Assembly: GCA_938003875.1 (NCBI GenBank)
Contig: CALKWO010000260.1
Coordinates: forward strand, 1-50,476
Origin: an uncultured bacterium
Lineage (GTDB): Bacteria; Planctomycetota; Uabimicrobiia; Uabimicrobiales; JABWCH01
DNA: 50,476 nt
Reading direction: 5' to 3'
The notes beneath the pieces are model-generated. The model saw nothing but the letters and a program-made list of their open reading frames with translations. It had not been told where the DNA came from and did not search any database. The position numbers were made by a program, and so were the translations under genes. Shown one piece after another: positions 16,287-24,702 of this stretch; position 1 is the stretch's first letter, and every line of letters begins with the position of its first letter.

Positions 16287-16466
16287 TTCCTTGTTTTCTG
16301 GGCAACTTGAAAATTGGCTTATTGAGCTTAGTTAAGAAGGTATGAAGTTTGCTCAAGAATGGCTGAAAAAATTGGAAAGGGTTTCCAAATGGATCTTACA
16401 CCGCAAGAAATAGCTCAGTTAGTAGAAGATTGCATAAATAAGCATCTTACCAAGACCGTCTCTTAG
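16287..16466 (+). pseudogene. Two EAD fragments (tail then head)
   Basis: 16287-16388 encodes the C-terminal half of an adaptor (SGQLENWLIELS, TAA stop, EGMKFAQEWLKKLERVSK). It joins the usual junction at ATG 16389, which opens a second adaptor (MDLTPQEIAQLVEDCINKHL) that runs only to TAG at 16464-16466. These are relics of at least two more array members. Confidence 0.7.
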
Positions 16467-16467
16467 G

Positions 16468-16614
16468 GAAACCGCAGAGATTACGTATTTTATCAAACCG
16501 CAATACACTGGCAAACAGATTGGGAAGATAGTGTTGGATTACCTGCTTGCCGAAGCAAAGAAAATGGATCTGAGAAATATTATAGCTTCCATTACAAATT
16601 ACAAGAACCAATGA
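16468..16614 (+). pseudogene. C-terminal fragment of a GNAT acetyltransferase
   Basis: An open stretch of 48 codons reads ETAEITYFIKPQYTGKQIGK then IVLDYLLAEAKKMDLRNI. This matches the acetyl-CoA-binding region of phosphinothricin-type GNAT N-acetyltransferases (family R/Q-x-x-G-x-G/A). There is no N-terminal half, and it abuts the truncated EAD head, so a deletion fused the two. Confidence 0.6.
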
Positions 16615-16759
16615 ACCAAGTCTAAAGTTTCACCTGAAAAATGGATTTCACGAATGCGGAAGTATCCAAAAAGCCTGAAGGAAAAAAGGATATAGAAAAT
16701 CGGGCTTGGGTGAAACCCATATATGCTAAGGCTCGGTTTATTTGAACTATGTCTCTGTT
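16615..16759. other. Short non-coding gap
   Basis: I see no coding or structured element between the GNAT fragment and the IS-type terminal sites. Confidence 0.4.
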
Positions 16760-17066
16760 TATTTTAGTCAAATTGGTACGAATTCCCACAGTAAGCTAGC
16801 CAATTTTTCCTAGATTATTTTGTCCATTTTCCGACTCGATAGATCACTTAGAATGCTAGGTTTAAGCGGGGTTTTATTAATCAATCTAACAGGAGCGGGG
16901 TACAGCTTAGCCAAATTAAAGTGGGGACATTCAACTAAAATACTGTGGGACTTAGCCAAAACAATGTGGCACCGATAGTTTCTTTTTCTCTATCGTAGTT
17001 ATTTTGTATTTCTCGACTTAGCCAAAACAATGTGGCACCGATAGCCAGAATAACTTGGGCCGTAGC
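16760..17066. mobile_element. IS21-type end: array of transposase-site-like repeats
   Basis: A 30-bp word beginning GACTTAGCCAAAACAATGTG occurs identically at 16949-16978 and 17015-17044. Diverged relatives occur near 16762 (TTAGTCAAATTGG), 16905 (CTTAGCCAAATTAAAGTGGG), 16932 (AACTAAAATACTGTGGGAC) and 17041 (ATAGCCAGAATAACTTGGGC). In reverse complement these resemble the repeated terminal sites of IS21-family elements (…CACTTTAATTTGGCTAAG). No istA or istB gene is adjacent, so this is a stranded end. Confidence 0.5.
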
Positions 17067-17190
17067 ACATATCCTCCAAGTTTTTCTTATGAAAACAAAA
17101 CCTTTGAGGAAGATTGATTGATTGATCAGCCTTTTTGTGATGGAAATTCTTCATTATAAAAATTTTTAAAAAAGTTAGAGGTTCAAAATA

Positions 17191-18036
17191 ATGAATTTCT
17201 ATGATGATTTAGTCCAAATAGCAAAGTCAGCATTAAATTATTATCATATCGAATATACTGATCTTACTGAAGAAATGCGCATAGTAGAGAGATGGGTTAA
17301 TGTTCAATTAAAACGTATTAACCCTGAACGTAGACAAATTCAGAAATCACCAAAATTTCGTACTATTATTCTTGAGAGCGTTACTTCCAATGCACTAGCA
17401 GAGATAGAAAAAAAAATCATTCAAGGCCAAGATGTAAATCCATATCTAAGTAAAACTCTTTTTGTTAAAGATTATACAGATTATCTTTTTTATGATTGGG
17501 GAATTTATCATCTTCATTTGAGTACTGCTATTTCAGATGAAGGATATTTTATGAACAGGTCTGACCAACTTTTGTTTATTACGATACGCAAAAATACTGT
17601 CTATTTTATAGATGTGCTTCCCCATAATAAAGAATATGTCTTTGCCCAAAAAGAGCTTCTTGAGATCATTTATAAAAATTGGCCAAATATCCTTGAGCCT
17701 TACAACCTAAAAGGAGTAAATGACTTACAAAATCAAATAGAAGATGCAAAGGAAATTATAGCAATGAGAAAAGCAGGATTATTTATGCCACGTAAAATTG
17801 GTAACTCAGTATATGCTCCAATGGGCGGCGGCCTTACAACAGATGCCACAGGATGTAATGCATCTGAGGAAACAGATAGACTTTATTATATGGCACAAAA
17901 TGCAATGGGACAGGCCGAAGATATTGTAAGATCATCTCCAGGGAAAATTTTTGATTTTCATATTAAACTTTTACCATCAAAAGGCTTTTGTATAGTCGAT
18001 CAGAATTCGGATTTGGTAATTCCAATTCGCCCATAA
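17191..18036 (+). CDS. Hypothetical protein with DWGIYHLHL motif
   Basis: 281 residues. The centre has a well-formed LFYDWGIYHLHLS segment followed by RSDQLLFITI and VYFIDVLPHNK, then NWPNILEPYNLKG. I have an impression of this combination from small accessory proteins with a conserved (D)WGI-HHLHL signature but cannot name the family or its activity. The paired histidines suggest metal or nucleotide chemistry, which is speculative. It is flanked by the IS21-type end and by the 169-bp repeat, so it sits in a recombination-active region. Confidence 0.55.
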   Translation: MNFYDDLVQIAKSALNYYHIEYTDLTEEMRIVERWVNVQLKRINPERRQIQKSPKFRTIILESVTSNALAEIEKKIIQGQDVNPYLSKTLFVKDYTDYLFYDWGIYHLHLSTAISDEGYFMNRSDQLLFITIRKNTVYFIDVLPHNKEYVFAQKELLEIIYKNWPNILEPYNLKGVNDLQNQIEDAKEIIAMRKAGLFMPRKIGNSVYAPMGGGLTTDATGCNASEETDRLYYMAQNAMGQAEDIVRSSPGKIFDFHIKLLPSKGFCIVDQNSDLVIPIRP

Positions 18037-18057
18037 AAATCTTTTTTTATGACATTC

Positions 18058-18495
18058 AAAACTATCCGATCCATTTTCTCCTCTTTCCATTGATTTTAGG
18101 CAAAAGGAAGGGGAAATAGCACGAAGATGGCTTGAAACGAATTCCTCTTTCCCTGATTTTAGGCAAAAGGAAGGGGAAAAGGGTCATAGAGATGGGACAT
18201 AGCCCAGACAAATATTGCCTCAATCCTCTCTGAACGTCCAGATTTTCATTGAATTTTGGTCAAAGAATTGGGAGGCAGCGCAGCGACGGCTTTTGTGTTT
18301 CCTCCCCCTCTTTCCATTGATTTTTTGTAAAAGGAAGGAGGAAACAGAATAGAGTTGAGAAGCAGGATGGAGACGGCTAGCGCATCTAAAAACCCTCTCT
18401 GAACGTCCAGATTTTTATTGAATTTTGGTCAAAGAATTGGGAGATAGCAAGGCAGACGGCTTCTCATCCCCCTCTTTCCATTGATTTTTTGTAGC
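18058..18495. repeat. Tandem 169-bp intergenic repeat (dispersed family)
   Basis: Two motifs alternate. CTCTCTGAACGTCCAGATTT starts at 18226 and 18395, and CCTCTTTCCATTGATTTT starts near 18081, 18307 and 18476, with a shorter copy at 18144. The period between matching motifs is 169 bases. Units end in GACGGCTT-like words. Inverted arms (TTTCCTCC and GGAGGAAA) lie around the second motif at 18298-18344. The same motifs occur singly at 6.7 and 10.3 kb and in diverged form near 26.15-26.24 kb. Confidence 0.75.
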
Positions 18496-18523
18496 GGCTA
18501 ATTTATGCAAGATTCAAGAGAAT

Positions 18524-19276
18524 TTAAGCACGCTGGCATACATAAATTTGTTTCATGCTTGCCGAAGTAAACGGAGTCTCGTCAAAGTTACCGAATTTAG
18601 ATAGTACCTTAAAGTGGTTATATTTCAAGAGCGCATCCATTTCCAAGGGATAGAAACAGCGCATATCCAGTTGTTGTTCTAATTCTTTACCATCGACAGT
18701 ATGTATCCATCGTACTCGATTCACTTGCCTTGCAAGATCGTATTCCATGGTTTCTTTTATGTGTACTTCTCTACCGTCGTCCAGGCGAAAGTGGTTTATC
18801 TCTCGAAAGTGATCCTTGTTTTGCACCATGAATTCGATGCTAGGGTTGAAAATATCAAAAAGGAAATAACCGTTTTTTAGTAAATGAGATCGGACATTGG
18901 CGAAGATTTTTTCGATATCCTCTAGGGTATAGGTATTCTGGAGGGAGTTGAAGGGTATAAAGATCAAGTGAAATTTTGATTTAAAATGAAAATTACGCAT
19001 ATCTCCCAGAATAAAATCAATCTTTACCCCAGTAGCATTGGCTTTGGCTTTTGCTCTTTCCAGCATCGAAGGGGTAAAATCCAATCCCGTGATGTTATAA
19101 CCGGTTTGTTTGAGCGGGATAGTCAGCCTTCCGGTACCGCAGCACAGTTCCAAAATCTCACCATTGGCAATCCTGCACCACTTTTTATAAAAGGGCAAGT
19201 CGAAGTCAAATTGGTTCACCTTATCGTAAAACTCGCCGGTATGAATCAGTTCTCCCACACCTAGCATATCTTCCAT
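18524..19276 (-). CDS. Class I SAM-dependent methyltransferase
   Basis: 250 residues with the Rossmann-fold SAM motif ILELCCGTGRLTIPL near residue 40, the acidic end of strand 2 (ITGLDFTPSMLERAKAKA), FILGDMRNFHF (motif II), and LIFIPFNSLQN where the catalytic loop falls. This is the general pattern of small-molecule methyltransferases of the UbiE/Methyltransf_25 type. The substrate cannot be deduced. It is monocistronic by its neighbours, with ~170 bases of apparently empty DNA upstream. Confidence 0.8.
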   Translation of the reverse strand: MEDMLGVGELIHTGEFYDKVNQFDFDLPFYKKWCRIANGEILELCCGTGRLTIPLKQTGYNITGLDFTPSMLERAKAKANATGVKIDFILGDMRNFHFKSKFHLIFIPFNSLQNTYTLEDIEKIFANVRSHLLKNGYFLFDIFNPSIEFMVQNKDHFREINHFRLDDGREVHIKETMEYDLARQVNRVRWIHTVDGKELEQQLDMRCFYPLEMDALLKYNHFKVLSKFGNFDETPFTSASMKQIYVCQRA

Positions 19277-19449
19277 TTTTCTAATCCTATTTGGATAAAA
19301 CTACTCGTCCTCAAGACACAAAATACACATTGAAAAAATTATACTGAATGAAAAGAAGGAACTCAAGGAAAAATAAAGAGGAATCATGCAAATAGGCCTT
19401 TTTGCTCAACACAAAAGCTAAAATAACAGAAATTTGCGGTACCATCTAC

Positions 19450-19872
19450 TCAACTGAGCCGTTTAGAAATTGGGTGGTCATGATTCAGCTCCAACAGATC
19501 CCACAGATTTCCATATAAATCTTGAAAAACGGCTACCATGCCATAAATTTCCTTTTTAGGATCTCGCACAAATTTTATTCCATGAGAAACCATATCATTG
19601 TAGTCTCTCCAAAAATCATCAGTGTTCAAGAATAGAAATACTCTTCCGCCAGACTGATTGCCAATAAACGGTTCCTGTTCTGGTTTTGAAGCCCTGGCGA
19701 GTAATAATGTTGTTCCAATCGATCCAGGAGGAGAAACTACGACCCAACGTTTATCTTGTTCAGGATGATAAGTATCCTCAATCACTGTGAAATGGAGTTT
19801 ATCTCTATAAAACGCTATAGCCTCATCATAGTCTCGAACGACTAATGCTATATGTACAATGGATTGTTTCAT
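19450..19872 (-). CDS. VOC (glyoxalase/bleomycin-resistance) family protein
   Basis: About 140 residues from the ATG at 19872; the frame extends 10 codons upstream without conserved sequence. IVHIALVVRDYDEAIAFYRD is the classic first beta-alpha unit of VOC domains, and GMVAVFQDLYGNLWDLLEL is the closing unit with the metal-binding Glu. A single full VOC module is present. Such proteins are metal-dependent lyases, dioxygenases or ligand-binding resistance proteins. It is 34 bases downstream of the SnoaL-like gene on the same strand, so they are probably co-transcribed. Confidence 0.8.
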   Translation of the reverse strand: MKQSIVHIALVVRDYDEAIAFYRDKLHFTVIEDTYHPEQDKRWVVVSPPGSIGTTLLLARASKPEQEPFIGNQSGGRVFLFLNTDDFWRDYNDMVSHGIKFVRDPKKEIYGMVAVFQDLYGNLWDLLELNHDHPISKRLS

Positions 19873-19905
19873 TATAGGTTTCCAAATTTTCAATACTACC
19901 ACAGT

Positions 19906-20316
19906 CTATATTTCAGATACGCCTTTTCCTATTGGATAAGGTGAGAACTGATTCGCAACCGCCCACCACTTGTTGTTTTCCTTTACAAACACAAACATAT
20001 CTCTGCCATCGCTCTTGATTGTTCGGCCAGCCATATCAAAACTCATCCCATAATAATATGTAACGATAGCGGTATCGCTAAATAATGTGATTTTCGGATC
20101 AATCTCCTTCCAGTAGTGGATTTTGGCTGCTTTGGAAAACCTCATCCATCCGGCAACGCAATCATCCCTGCCCACCAATCGCTCCCGATCCGTTGGTGTT
20201 ATCGCTACCATATCTCGGTGAAAGTAATTCACAAGTTCTGCGCCATCGCTTTTCGACCAGCACTCATTCAACTCAAGTAGCGTGCTCCAGACCTTTTTTT
20301 CTTCCTGTGATACCAT
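19906..20316 (-). CDS. SnoaL/NTF2-like (DUF4440-type) protein
   Basis: 136 residues from the ATG at 20316, chosen because GGAGG lies 9 bases upstream; a TTG five codons earlier overlaps that site. The pattern ELNECWSKSDGAELVNYFHR, a central VAITPTDRERLVGRDDCVAG, and the C-terminal strand WAVANQFSPYP match NTF2-like cone-fold proteins of the ketosteroid-isomerase/DUF4440 type. Members act as small-molecule isomerases or binding domains; the ligand is unknown. It is first in a two-gene unit with the VOC protein. Confidence 0.75.
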   Translation of the reverse strand: MVSQEEKKVWSTLLELNECWSKSDGAELVNYFHRDMVAITPTDRERLVGRDDCVAGWMRFSKAAKIHYWKEIDPKITLFSDTAIVTYYYGMSFDMAGRTIKSDGRDMFVFVKENNKWWAVANQFSPYPIGKGVSEI

Positions 20317-20437
20317 TTTGGCTTCCTCCAACCTGTTAGATATAGATAAAATAAACCAAAAAGAAAAATTCCCCTATAAAGAGAGCAGTATAGCAAAAAA
20401 TTTAAAGAACAATGCCTAAAGAGTAAACCATTTTTTT

Positions 20438-21454
20438 TCATTTGAATAAATCAAGTGAATAGCAAAACTGGTGCTCCAAATCAGTAAAGTATTGGTTCAA
20501 ATAGGGAGAATAGCATTTGATCAATAATGTTTTCTCTTCTGGATTGAATTCCAGAATCGCCAGATAGCCATTGCCGCCGCATTGTCTTTCTTGAAAATCA
20601 AATAAAAACTGATAAACAATATTACCATGATTTCCAATACTGGCCAATCTACCGGTATCATCTTTAGGCTCAGAAAGATGTCCACAAAAAACAAACGAAA
20701 TATTAGCATACTTTTTCACCAGTTTTTCCCACATTTGTTGACCACTGTTGGTGGTAGTCGTCCGATCTGCGCAAAGGCCATAATCTTCCGGGCCATAACG
20801 GTCTTTTCTCTCGACTCGCTTATTGGTAAGGTCTAGGTAACAGTGGGTTACAAGCATAATTCGATGTTCAGGGTGGATTTTGATAATATTCTCCGCCCAT
20901 TCCAGAGATTTATCAGATGGAAAGACTTCCAAAGCAATTACCAACCAATTTAGTCCGCCTGCAGAAAAACGGATGTAGTAATTGTCAATTTGATCGGGCA
21001 GCATTGAGCCTCCCCAATATTTTTTTTCCAGGAACTGTTTGACAGGAAAATATTGATTAAGTTGCAATGAAAGTCGATGAGCAGCATTGTTGTAAATATC
21101 GTGGTTCCCTTGTGCCAAGATATAAGGGACTTGGTCGTCCAGAATTTGGAGGGCTTTATTCGCTGCTCGCCACTGCTGATGATCATCATACGAATCAACA
21201 ATATCTCCCACGTGGACTACACATTGAATATTCAAGGTATCCTTGTTTTGTACAATCCATCGGGTCTGGCTCTGGAAAATATCTGGCCAGCGTTCAGCAT
21301 AGTATTGAGTGTCAGGCAAAACGATAACCGTAAATTTTTTAGAAGATGAGATATCGCAAGCAGTCCTTTTCTGTCCGTCGCTTGTTCTCCAAGCCATGAA
21401 TATCACTAAGCCCAACAAAAGAAGAGAAGAAAAAAAATATCGCCGTGGAAACAT
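20438..21454 (-). CDS. Exported calcineurin-like metallophosphoesterase
   Basis: 338 residues. The N-terminal FFSSLLLLGLVIFMAW segment is a signal peptide or anchor. The metallophosphoesterase motifs follow in order: VIVLPDTQYY (D-x-Q in place of D-x-H), VVHVGDIVDS (GDxxD), LAQGNHD (GNHD), MLVTHCY and VFCGHLSE (GH). The Asp-Thr-Gln first motif is typical of a subgroup of secreted phosphoesterases. It is predicted to act on phosphomonoesters or diesters outside the cytoplasm. Confidence 0.8.
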   Translation of the reverse strand: MFPRRYFFSSLLLLGLVIFMAWRTSDGQKRTACDISSSKKFTVIVLPDTQYYAERWPDIFQSQTRWIVQNKDTLNIQCVVHVGDIVDSYDDHQQWRAANKALQILDDQVPYILAQGNHDIYNNAAHRLSLQLNQYFPVKQFLEKKYWGGSMLPDQIDNYYIRFSAGGLNWLVIALEVFPSDKSLEWAENIIKIHPEHRIMLVTHCYLDLTNKRVERKDRYGPEDYGLCADRTTTTNSGQQMWEKLVKKYANISFVFCGHLSEPKDDTGRLASIGNHGNIVYQFLFDFQERQCGGNGYLAILEFNPEEKTLLIKCYSPYLNQYFTDLEHQFCYSLDLFK

Positions 21455-21490
21455 GGCGTTCTCCTGTAAAGCAAACTCAATAAGAGCTTT

Positions 21491-22444
21491 TCAACTTTTA
21501 TCAGAAATAATGGTGCGTTCAACAATCAGCCTATCTTCGCCATGCCCAAAATAGTCTGGGACTTCTTGAAGAATTTTAAACCCGTACTTTATTAAACCTT
21601 TCTGGGATGGAATATTTTTGGGAGAAACTGTGGCTCGCACATATTCATATCCTTGTCTTTGCAGTTCTTGAATGAGCCATTGCCCAATGCACTTTCCTAC
21701 TCCCTTTTTTTGATGCTCCGGCAATACGCAGACATCTAACACCCAGGCCCGTTTCGGGTTTCCTTGCTCCTGTCCGGCAATACCAAACCCAATTACCTTC
21801 TCATTCTCTTCCGCAACGACGAAAGTAGATTTAAAAAGCTCAAAATATTGGCTCATGGCAATAATGGAAAGAACGGATTCTCCGGAAAAACAAATTTCTT
21901 CTATTTGCGTTACTATAGGGATATCTTCTCTCCTACAAAGCCTTAATTGAAAGGAGCGTTCTTCTTCAAACAAATCTTTATTCTTTTTGACATTATCCCA
22001 TCGAAAAATTTTGCCTTGCATAGAGATATATATGCCGGAAGGAAGTATTTGCACGGCTGTTATTGCAGCTCCAAGATTGAAAAGAGCATCAGAGTCTTTT
22101 TGGTTCCCCATTACCATGGAGCCAACAATCACAATGGTTTTTCCAAGGTTTTGCATCCCCAAAAACTTCGCAGTTTCGGAGAGCGTAAAAGTACCGTGAG
22201 TAATGATAATCTGGTTTTGCTCGCATTCTTTACATTTTTTGGAAATAATTTCTCGGTCTTCAGAAGTGATAAACCTGCTATCTTTGATCATTAATTCCTC
22301 AATCTCATATTGAGCGGTAACTTTGGCTTGTTTGAGAAAGTGAGGAATAAGCGATTGATGATTTTTAGGTGCTTTTTCCAGAGAATCATAGTCTACCCCA
22401 TCAATCGTTCCGCCTGTAAGAAATATTTTTATATTCATTATCAT
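21491..22444 (-). CDS. Short asparaginase-like domain fused to GNAT acetyltransferase
   Basis: About 317 residues; start uncertain among three clustered in-frame ATGs (22450, 22444, 22438), the middle one having AGAAGG at 8 bases. Residues 1-165 match the N-terminal domain of type I/II asparaginases: IFLTGGTID, then ITHGTFTLSETAKFLG, VGSMVMG and SDALFNLGAA. The second catalytic motif normally reads THGTDT, and here the Asp is Phe, so canonical hydrolysis is doubtful. From ~170 to the end it is a GNAT domain (WVLDVCVLPEHQKKGVGKCI, ATVSPKNIPSQKGLIKYGF). The fusion could couple amide or amino-group chemistry; the substrate is unknown. Confidence 0.75.
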   Translation of the reverse strand: MIMNIKIFLTGGTIDGVDYDSLEKAPKNHQSLIPHFLKQAKVTAQYEIEELMIKDSRFITSEDREIISKKCKECEQNQIIITHGTFTLSETAKFLGMQNLGKTIVIVGSMVMGNQKDSDALFNLGAAITAVQILPSGIYISMQGKIFRWDNVKKNKDLFEEERSFQLRLCRREDIPIVTQIEEICFSGESVLSIIAMSQYFELFKSTFVVAEENEKVIGFGIAGQEQGNPKRAWVLDVCVLPEHQKKGVGKCIGQWLIQELQRQGYEYVRATVSPKNIPSQKGLIKYGFKILQEVPDYFGHGEDRLIVERTIISDKS

Positions 22445-22465
22445 TACCATAACCTTCTAAAAATA

Positions 22466-22840
22466 TTATGTTTTCCCCTCTTCCTTATCATTTTTCTCTT
22501 GGAACTCGCTACAAGCCTGTTTTCCGATAGCAATGACTTTGCCAAAAATGTTTTCACCGCTGACCCACACTCCATGCTTTCCTTTGATATTGGTGATCAG
22601 AAAACGATTATGGTTTCCTTCTCGTTTTATTGACCAGATCATGTGGGTTTTATAAGAACCGCGACTGCGGAAAAAAACGACATCTCCTTTTTCCAAACTA
22701 TCGGATTCATGGACTGCTGCCAACACCACGGGTTCACGGTGTTTGATCTTCGGCGACATGGAGTTCCCACCTTCAACGTTGATTACAGACTCGCCATTTT
22801 TCAACTTTTGCAATAAGATTTCTATTTTCGGATTATTCAT
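22466..22840 (-). CDS. S24/S26 (signal-peptidase/LexA-type) peptidase-like protein
   Basis: 124 residues. EGGNSMSPKIKHREPVVL carries the nucleophile-type Ser (SMSP), and LEKGDVVFF follows as the usual second block. KTHMIWSI appears where the S26 His or Lys would be, as in the archaeal or Sec11-like variant. There is no membrane anchor and no DNA-binding domain, so it is a minimal soluble member. Many such small proteins sit in operons with unrelated enzymes. It ends 16 bases upstream of the asparaginase-GNAT gene on the same strand, so the two are probably co-transcribed. Confidence 0.65.
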   Translation of the reverse strand: MNNPKIEILLQKLKNGESVINVEGGNSMSPKIKHREPVVLAAVHESDSLEKGDVVFFRSRGSYKTHMIWSIKREGNHNRFLITNIKGKHGVWVSGENIFGKVIAIGKQACSEFQEKNDKEEGKT

Positions 22841-22969
22841 AGAGACTTACCTCGCTAAGACCATAATAAAGTTCTCCCCTTTCAACCGCCATCTGTACAC
22901 GGCTCTTTTTTATCTAGCAGTGCTTTTGAGTTTTTTTCCAGCGGTCATGCTGCTTTTGCTGAATACAAG

Positions 22970-23920
22970 CTATTCATTTCTTGGTTTCACCTGAACCGAG
23001 TAATCCACAGAATTCCCGCAGAGCATGTTGAGGCAGATGGCGATATCAGCGGTATGCAAACTCAGTACCGAATCGTAATCGTCGCTGCGATAACCGCCAA
23101 AGAGCGTCAATGTGAGAGGTACTGGTCTTCCTAATTTTTTGCTGGCATTGAGGATCATCGTGTAAACCATATCACTGCTCTGAAGCCATTCTTCGGTAGT
23201 GCATTGTCCATTCATATCATCCCATTCGTGGGAATCTGCGCCGTGAGGGAATACTACGTAATGCACCTTCTGCGTTATCAGCTCCTCATAGAGAACAGAT
23301 AAACGGTTCTGAAGGTCTTTGAGATAACGCTCGCCGTACCCATCAGGATTGATATTACAGCTAATAGGGACAGCTTGATCCAAATCCTTAACAAAACTCC
23401 GTGAGTCTTCGATAGAATTGCCGAAATGGCCATCTAAATCAATATACGCTCCTGATACTCCGTATTCCCGGTACATTTTCACGGAAGCAATGACCTGGCC
23501 GCTAAAAGTACAAAAACCTCCTCCCCTATGAGGGTGAGCATGATGAAACCCGCTCGTAGGACTAAAAGTGATGTATGACGGATTTAAAACCGCAAACCGA
23601 ATCGCTTCGTATAAACTCGCGTTCGTATACCGCACGCTATCGGCGAACTGGGCAGTCCATTTCAGGCCATTGGATTCGCATATTCCAGGAATTCCAGAAA
23701 AGAAACCGTGAACGTATTCTTCGGTATGCGCTAGAAGAAAATCCTGCTTTTGAAAGGGTTGCCAGCCGCTATGGAGCTCGAAATGCTCCCATAACCCGTG
23801 CTTTTGTAAAAATTTAATGAGTAACTTCGGTTTCAATGGGCTTTTGGAAAAATTGTAGTTAGCGTCCTCATTGAGTACCTGCTCGGGACGATAAAAAACC
23901 TGTATTTTACTTTCTCTCAT
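22970..23920 (-). CDS. Histone-deacetylase-fold (arginase/deacetylase superfamily) protein
   Basis: 316 residues. FSPTSGFHHAHPHRGGGFCT holds the HDAC active-site His pair and the glycine-rich loop. AYIDLDGHFGNSIED supplies the zinc ligands Asp and His (D-x-H), and HGADSHEWD supplies the third ligand Asp. Bacterial relatives deacetylate acetyl-polyamines or acetyl-lysine in acetoin/acetyl-CoA metabolism. The usual tyrosine near the C-terminal G-G-Y loop is visible (LFGGYRSDD). It lies just downstream of the 209-residue gene and is probably co-transcribed with it. Confidence 0.8.
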   Translation of the reverse strand: MRESKIQVFYRPEQVLNEDANYNFSKSPLKPKLLIKFLQKHGLWEHFELHSGWQPFQKQDFLLAHTEEYVHGFFSGIPGICESNGLKWTAQFADSVRYTNASLYEAIRFAVLNPSYITFSPTSGFHHAHPHRGGGFCTFSGQVIASVKMYREYGVSGAYIDLDGHFGNSIEDSRSFVKDLDQAVPISCNINPDGYGERYLKDLQNRLSVLYEELITQKVHYVVFPHGADSHEWDDMNGQCTTEEWLQSSDMVYTMILNASKKLGRPVPLTLTLFGGYRSDDYDSVLSLHTADIAICLNMLCGNSVDYSVQVKPRNE

Positions 23921-23941
23921 TGAGTTATTTCCTATATCTCT

Positions 23942-24571
23942 CTACCTCTCCCCGCAATGCGCTTTCGCAAAGGCAGCGACAATCGGATTAAACTCCGAAG
24001 GTCGCATACAGCGCATCGGTTCCCTATTAGGCCAAATCTTGAGTACATTGGATGGCCGCTCTTCGACAGGACTGCCATCATCAATCATCGGGCCGATAAC
24101 ATAGCTAGGCAGGTTTAAGCGTTTCACCTGACTAAACATCTTTCTGGCGTAATCCTCCATCTCGCCCAAATTTCTGGCATTTATTGCGATAATCAGTAGT
24201 GCCACACCAGCATTGCATCGCCTGCATTGTATCATTTTACTTTCGATATATTCTCCCGGATCTTTTGCAGAAGTTTGAACTGAAGGAGTTGCGGGGATTT
24301 CCGGCCCGCCTATAATATTCTGGAAGCGTTGGGTAATCTCCATCGCTGCTGGTTTAAATATCGCTTCTCGTTTCGCAGTCATCGGGTCTTCTGGATCGCC
24401 TGCTATTTCACAAGAGAGGACACACTGCCCTATTCCATGATCTTGAACGAGAATCCTTCCAAGGAGCCCTAACTCTTGGTGTCGGAAAACATAGGCCATT
24501 CCGTCGGGAAGCGGTTCTTTGGTAAACGTTACATCCTTTGGTAAGTGAAACTCCTGATTCTTTTTTGGCAT
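23942..24571 (-). CDS. Conserved-looking hypothetical protein
   Basis: 209 residues. The N-terminal half reads as a compact beta-rich domain (GMAYVFRHQELGLLGRILVQ, GIGQCVLSCEIAGDPEDPM). The middle has CRRCNAGVALLIIA, a single Cys pair. The C-terminal part is helical, with conserved-looking NREPMRCMRPSEFNP. I do not recognise the family. It is upstream of the HDAC-fold gene with a 21-base gap, so they probably share a promoter. Confidence 0.55.
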   Translation of the reverse strand: MPKKNQEFHLPKDVTFTKEPLPDGMAYVFRHQELGLLGRILVQDHGIGQCVLSCEIAGDPEDPMTAKREAIFKPAAMEITQRFQNIIGGPEIPATPSVQTSAKDPGEYIESKMIQCRRCNAGVALLIIAINARNLGEMEDYARKMFSQVKRLNLPSYVIGPMIDDGSPVEERPSNVLKIWPNREPMRCMRPSEFNPIVAAFAKAHCGER

Positions 24572-24702
24572 ACATTATCCATTCATTCTAAACTTCATTG
24601 TAATGACGCGATATTCCATCCTACCAAATTTTGTTCTCTCTGATAATGAAAATCTCCCAAAGAGATGGAAATTTTTGATGGCCTGGAGGAAAGGGGAAAT
24701 AC

